Below are positions 6,030 to 7,955 of a stretch of 7,955 bases of DNA, one piece after another. Made by a program: the position numbers and the translations under genes. Source of the stretch: an uncultured Mesorhizobium sp. (GTDB lineage: Bacteria > Pseudomonadota > Alphaproteobacteria > Rhizobiales > Rhizobiaceae); assembly GCA_937958475.1 (NCBI GenBank), contig CALFXR010000041.1:1-7955 (forward strand), read 5' to 3'. Numbering within the stretch: the stretch's first letter is position 1; every line of letters starts with the position of its first letter. The notes under the pieces are model-generated. The model was not told the DNA's origin. It saw only the letters and a list, made by a program, of their open reading frames with translations, and ran no database searches.

Positions 6030-6953
6030 CTATGCGAGTTCGCGCCGCCATGGCGGGTCGGCGCCCGCCCGCGAAACCGTCACCGCGGCGGCCTTCGTGC
6101 CGAGTGTCAGGGCGGCGCGGATCGCCTCCGGCGATAGCACGCCGACGGCTTCCTTGTTCAGCAGCCCCTGGTCGTGCAGCGATGCGAGCACGCCGGCGTT
6201 GAACGTATCGCCTGCGCCGACCGTGTCGACGACCTCGACCCTGAGCGCGTCCACGCTGACCGCGCCCGCGCCGCCGTAGGCGGTGGCGCCGTTGGAGCCG
6301 CCGGTGACGATGACGAGCCGCGGCCCGCGGTCGAGCCAGCGCGCCGCGATTTCGGCGGCGTCTCCCGTCTCGCCGAACCAGGCGAGGTCGTCGTCGGACA
6401 GCTTGACGATGTCGGCCATCGCGATCATGCGATGCATGCGCGCAAGGTGGGCGTCGCGGTCGGCGATGAAGCCCGGGCGGATGTTGGGATCGAGCATGAC
6501 GACGCGGCGGCCGTGCTCGCGCCGCATCAGCGCCTCGTAGGCCGATCCGCACGGCTCGGGAATCAGGCTGATCGCGCCGAACAGCATGGCGTCGACGTCG
6601 TCGCCGAGCGTCGGCAGGTCGTCCCCCGAGAGCATCCGGCCGGCCGTGTTCTCGTCGTAGAACGTGTAGGTGGCGTGGCCGTCCTGGAGGCGGACGAAGG
6701 CGAGCGTGGTCGGGCGCGGGGAGAGCGCCGCATGCCGCGTGCCGACGCCGCTTTCGCTGAGCACCCGGCGGATCTGTTCGCCGAACAGGTCTGTCGAGAG
6801 ACCGGAGAAGAACTCGGTCGGCACGCCCAGCCGGCCGAGCGCGATCGCCGAGTTGAACACGGCGCCGCCGGCATAGGGTGCGAATGCCGGCTCGCCCGCC
6901 GTGCTGGTGCGCGGCAGCATGTCGATGAGGGCCTCGCCGCAGCACAGGATCAT
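6030..6953 (-). CDS. PfkB-family sugar kinase, fructokinase-like
   Basis: A 307-residue cytoplasmic kinase of the PfkB/ribokinase family that phosphorylates a sugar with ATP. The N-terminal signature region is YAGGAVFNSAIALGRLG (27-43). The DPNIRPG block is at 155-161, and the C-terminal signature DTVGAGDTFNAG (243-254) contains the anion hole GAGD and the catalytic base Asp249. The start MILCCGEALIDM and the FYDENTAGRML stretch (98-108) resemble bacterial fructokinases more than ribokinase or 6-phosphofructokinase, so fructose is the likely substrate. 2-keto-3-deoxygluconate or another ketose is not excluded. ATG 6951-6953 overlaps the stop of the upstream mutarotase gene by ATGA, so coupled translation is likely. 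It is the last gene of the operon, and no clear rho-independent terminator follows its TAG at 6030. Confidence 0.9.
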   Translation of the reverse strand: MILCCGEALIDMLPRTSTAGEPAFAPYAGGAVFNSAIALGRLGVPTEFFSGLSTDLFGEQIRRVLSESGVGTRHAALSPRPTTLAFVRLQDGHATYTFYDENTAGRMLSGDDLPTLGDDVDAMLFGAISLIPEPCGSAYEALMRREHGRRVVMLDPNIRPGFIADRDAHLARMHRMIAMADIVKLSDDDLAWFGETGDAAEIAARWLDRGPRLVIVTGGSNGATAYGGAGAVSVDALRVEVVDTVGAGDTFNAGVLASLHDQGLLNKEAVGVLSPEAIRAALTLGTKAAAVTVSRAGADPPWRRELA

Positions 6954-7396
6954 GCGTCTTCTTCCGGTTCCGGGTGAATCACGCCCTTGCGGACGATGAT
7001 GTTGGCATAAAGCCTAGGCTCGCTGGTGGCCACCACGGCGTGGGCGCTCCTGACGCGACCGTAGAACGCCTTGCCGACGAGCGGCACCACGGTGAAGCCC
7101 GGCGCCCGCCGCGCGCAGACGGCGAGCATCTCCTCGTGGACCCGGTCGAGGGCTTCCGGATCGCCGCCGACCGTCGAACGGAACAGCGCATGGGGTACGA
7201 AGTCGTCGACCGGCAGGACCTGCAGCATGGCGTCGAGAACGGCGGGCAGGCCGAGCCCGTCCGCCCGCACCAGCCGCCGCGCGTGCTCCGCCGCCGGGTA
7301 GTTGCCGTCGACGATGGCGATCTCGTCGCCGTGGCCCATGGCGCGCAGCACGGCGAGGAATTCCGGTCCGAGAAGGGGCGGCACGCCGATGAGCAT
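6950..7396 (-). CDS. fucU: RbsD/FucU-family sugar mutarotase
   Basis: A 148-residue protein of the RbsD/FucU family, cytoplasmic enzymes that interconvert the anomers of fucose, ribose and related sugars so that the next enzyme receives the right form. The motif MGHGDEIAIVDGNYPA (20-35) includes the expected catalytic His22. RADGLGLP (44-51), AFYGRVRSAHAVVATSEP (110-127) and YANIIVRKGVI (130-140) follow the order seen in E. coli FucU. The length is normal for the family (about 140). The 3' end overlaps the kinase start by 4 bases, and its ATG is 2 bases after the stop of the ROK gene, with AAGG-CAGG just upstream inside that gene. FucU rather than RbsD is favoured by the YANI-KKGV-like C-terminus. 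The real substrate, given the fructokinase-like partner, is uncertain. Confidence 0.88.
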   Translation of the reverse strand: MLIGVPPLLGPEFLAVLRAMGHGDEIAIVDGNYPAAEHARRLVRADGLGLPAVLDAMLQVLPVDDFVPHALFRSTVGGDPEALDRVHEEMLAVCARRAPGFTVVPLVGKAFYGRVRSAHAVVATSEPRLYANIIVRKGVIHPEPEEDA

Positions 7397-7398
7397 GG

Positions 7399-7955
7399 TC
7401 AGCCTGCCTTCGCCGCCTGCCCGGCCCCGTGCAGGAACCGGTCGGAAAGCGGCAGGCTGGCGGCGCCGAGGGCGCGCGCCGGGTGGCCGACGCTACCCTC
7501 GCGTATCTCGGGCAGGGTGAGGCCTTCGACATCGATTTCCGCGGTCGCGGCGCGCGTCGCCTCAACGAGGCGGCGGCGCACGTCGAGGGGCATCCAGCCG
7601 TCGATGATCGCCGCCTCGAAGTCGATCACCGAGGAGGCCGCGACGATTGCATAGGCGAGCGCCGCTCCCGCCCGGCCGATCCAGTGGTCGAGTTCTTCGC
7701 CGACGTCGCCCCAATCCTCCGGCGATGTCCACAGATGTCCGGCCTCGATCCCGCGGGCGTTGAGCGCCTTTTCCAGCACCGCGATCGAGGCGACGTCGAT
7801 CAGCTGGATCGGCCTGCCGTCGGGGCCCGGAACCGGCATCGAGCCGAGCGCCCCGGCATTGCCGCTGGCGCCGGCATAGAGCGCGCCGTTGAGCACGATT
7901 CCGCCGCCGGCGAAGGCGCCGATGTAGAAGTAGACGAAGTCGCTGGCGCCGCCGC
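7399..7955 (-). CDS. ROK-family protein, probably a sugar-responsive regulator (5'-truncated)
   Basis: The frame is open to the window edge, giving the last 184 residues of a ROK (repressor, ORF, kinase) family protein. The N-terminal half, including any winged-helix DNA-binding domain, lies outside. The GTG at 7894-7896 is internal, because the family sequence continues upstream. The core FVYFYIGAFAGGGIVLNG (fragment residues 6-23) followed by GASGNAGALGSM (28-39) matches the ROK layout. However, the usual GTGIGGG phosphate loop reads GAFAGGG, the sugar/zinc-binding GEIGH reads GALGS, and the downstream Cys-x-Cys-Gly zinc cluster is absent. These changes argue for a non-catalytic regulator of the NagC/XylR type rather than a sugar kinase. 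It sits first in the operon with the mutarotase and kinase, so it may control them or a transporter upstream. Confidence 0.82.
   Translation of the reverse strand, partial: GGASDFVYFYIGAFAGGGIVLNGALYAGASGNAGALGSMPVPGPDGRPIQLIDVASIAVLEKALNARGIEAGHLWTSPEDWGDVGEELDHWIGRAGAALAYAIVAASSVIDFEAAIIDGWMPLDVRRRLVEATRAATAEIDVEGLTLPEIREGSVGHPARALGAASLPLSDRFLHGAGQAAKAG

Noticed and set aside
7894..7896. GTG as the start of the ROK gene
   Set aside because: Conserved ROK sequence (FVYFYIGAFAGGGI) continues upstream to the window edge in the same frame.

Overview
The window is uniformly GC-rich with dense, mostly overlapping or closely packed genes. Codon use and gene content (fused CysNC followed by CysQ, an alphaproteobacterial-type ROK protein, WbpL/WbpV-type polysaccharide genes) suggest an alphaproteobacterium, most likely Hyphomicrobiales (Rhizobiales; Mesorhizobium/Aminobacter-like). 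This placement is by resemblance only. No rRNA, tRNA, CRISPR array, insertion sequence or phage gene was seen, and no stretch above 300 bases lacks a gene.

Region 1 (1-3265, + strand) is a sulfate-activation operon: the 3' part of cysD, a cysN-cysC fusion (ATP sulfurylase GTPase plus APS kinase) and cysQ (PAP phosphatase). Together they make PAPS and clear the PAP left after PAPS is used. The cysD stop and cysNC start share one base, and cysQ begins 3 bases after cysNC.

Region 2 (3270-5931) holds surface-polysaccharide genes on the - strand: a polyprenyl-phosphate sugar-1-phosphate transferase of the WbpL/WecA superfamily (3270-4274) and an NAD-dependent sugar-nucleotide epimerase/reductase of the WbpV type (4990-5931). 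In Pseudomonas O-antigen clusters the equivalent genes are neighbours and act in sequence on a UDP-HexNAc. Here a small + strand gene for a secreted five-cysteine protein of unknown function (4462-4965) lies between them. The 187-base gap between the transferase and this gene is divergent and carries several palindromes.

Region 3 (6030-7955, - strand) is a sugar-use operon read as ROK-family protein (5' end outside the window), RbsD/FucU-type mutarotase, then PfkB-family fructokinase-like sugar kinase. The first two genes are 2 bases apart and the last two overlap by ATGA, so they are probably translated together. The ROK protein lacks the usual kinase and zinc-site residues, which favours a regulatory role.

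No clearly new system is evident. The points most worth a second look are the PAPS module beside polysaccharide-initiation genes, the secreted orphan gene splitting the WbpV/WbpL pair, the palindromes upstream of that gene, and the degenerate ROK protein.
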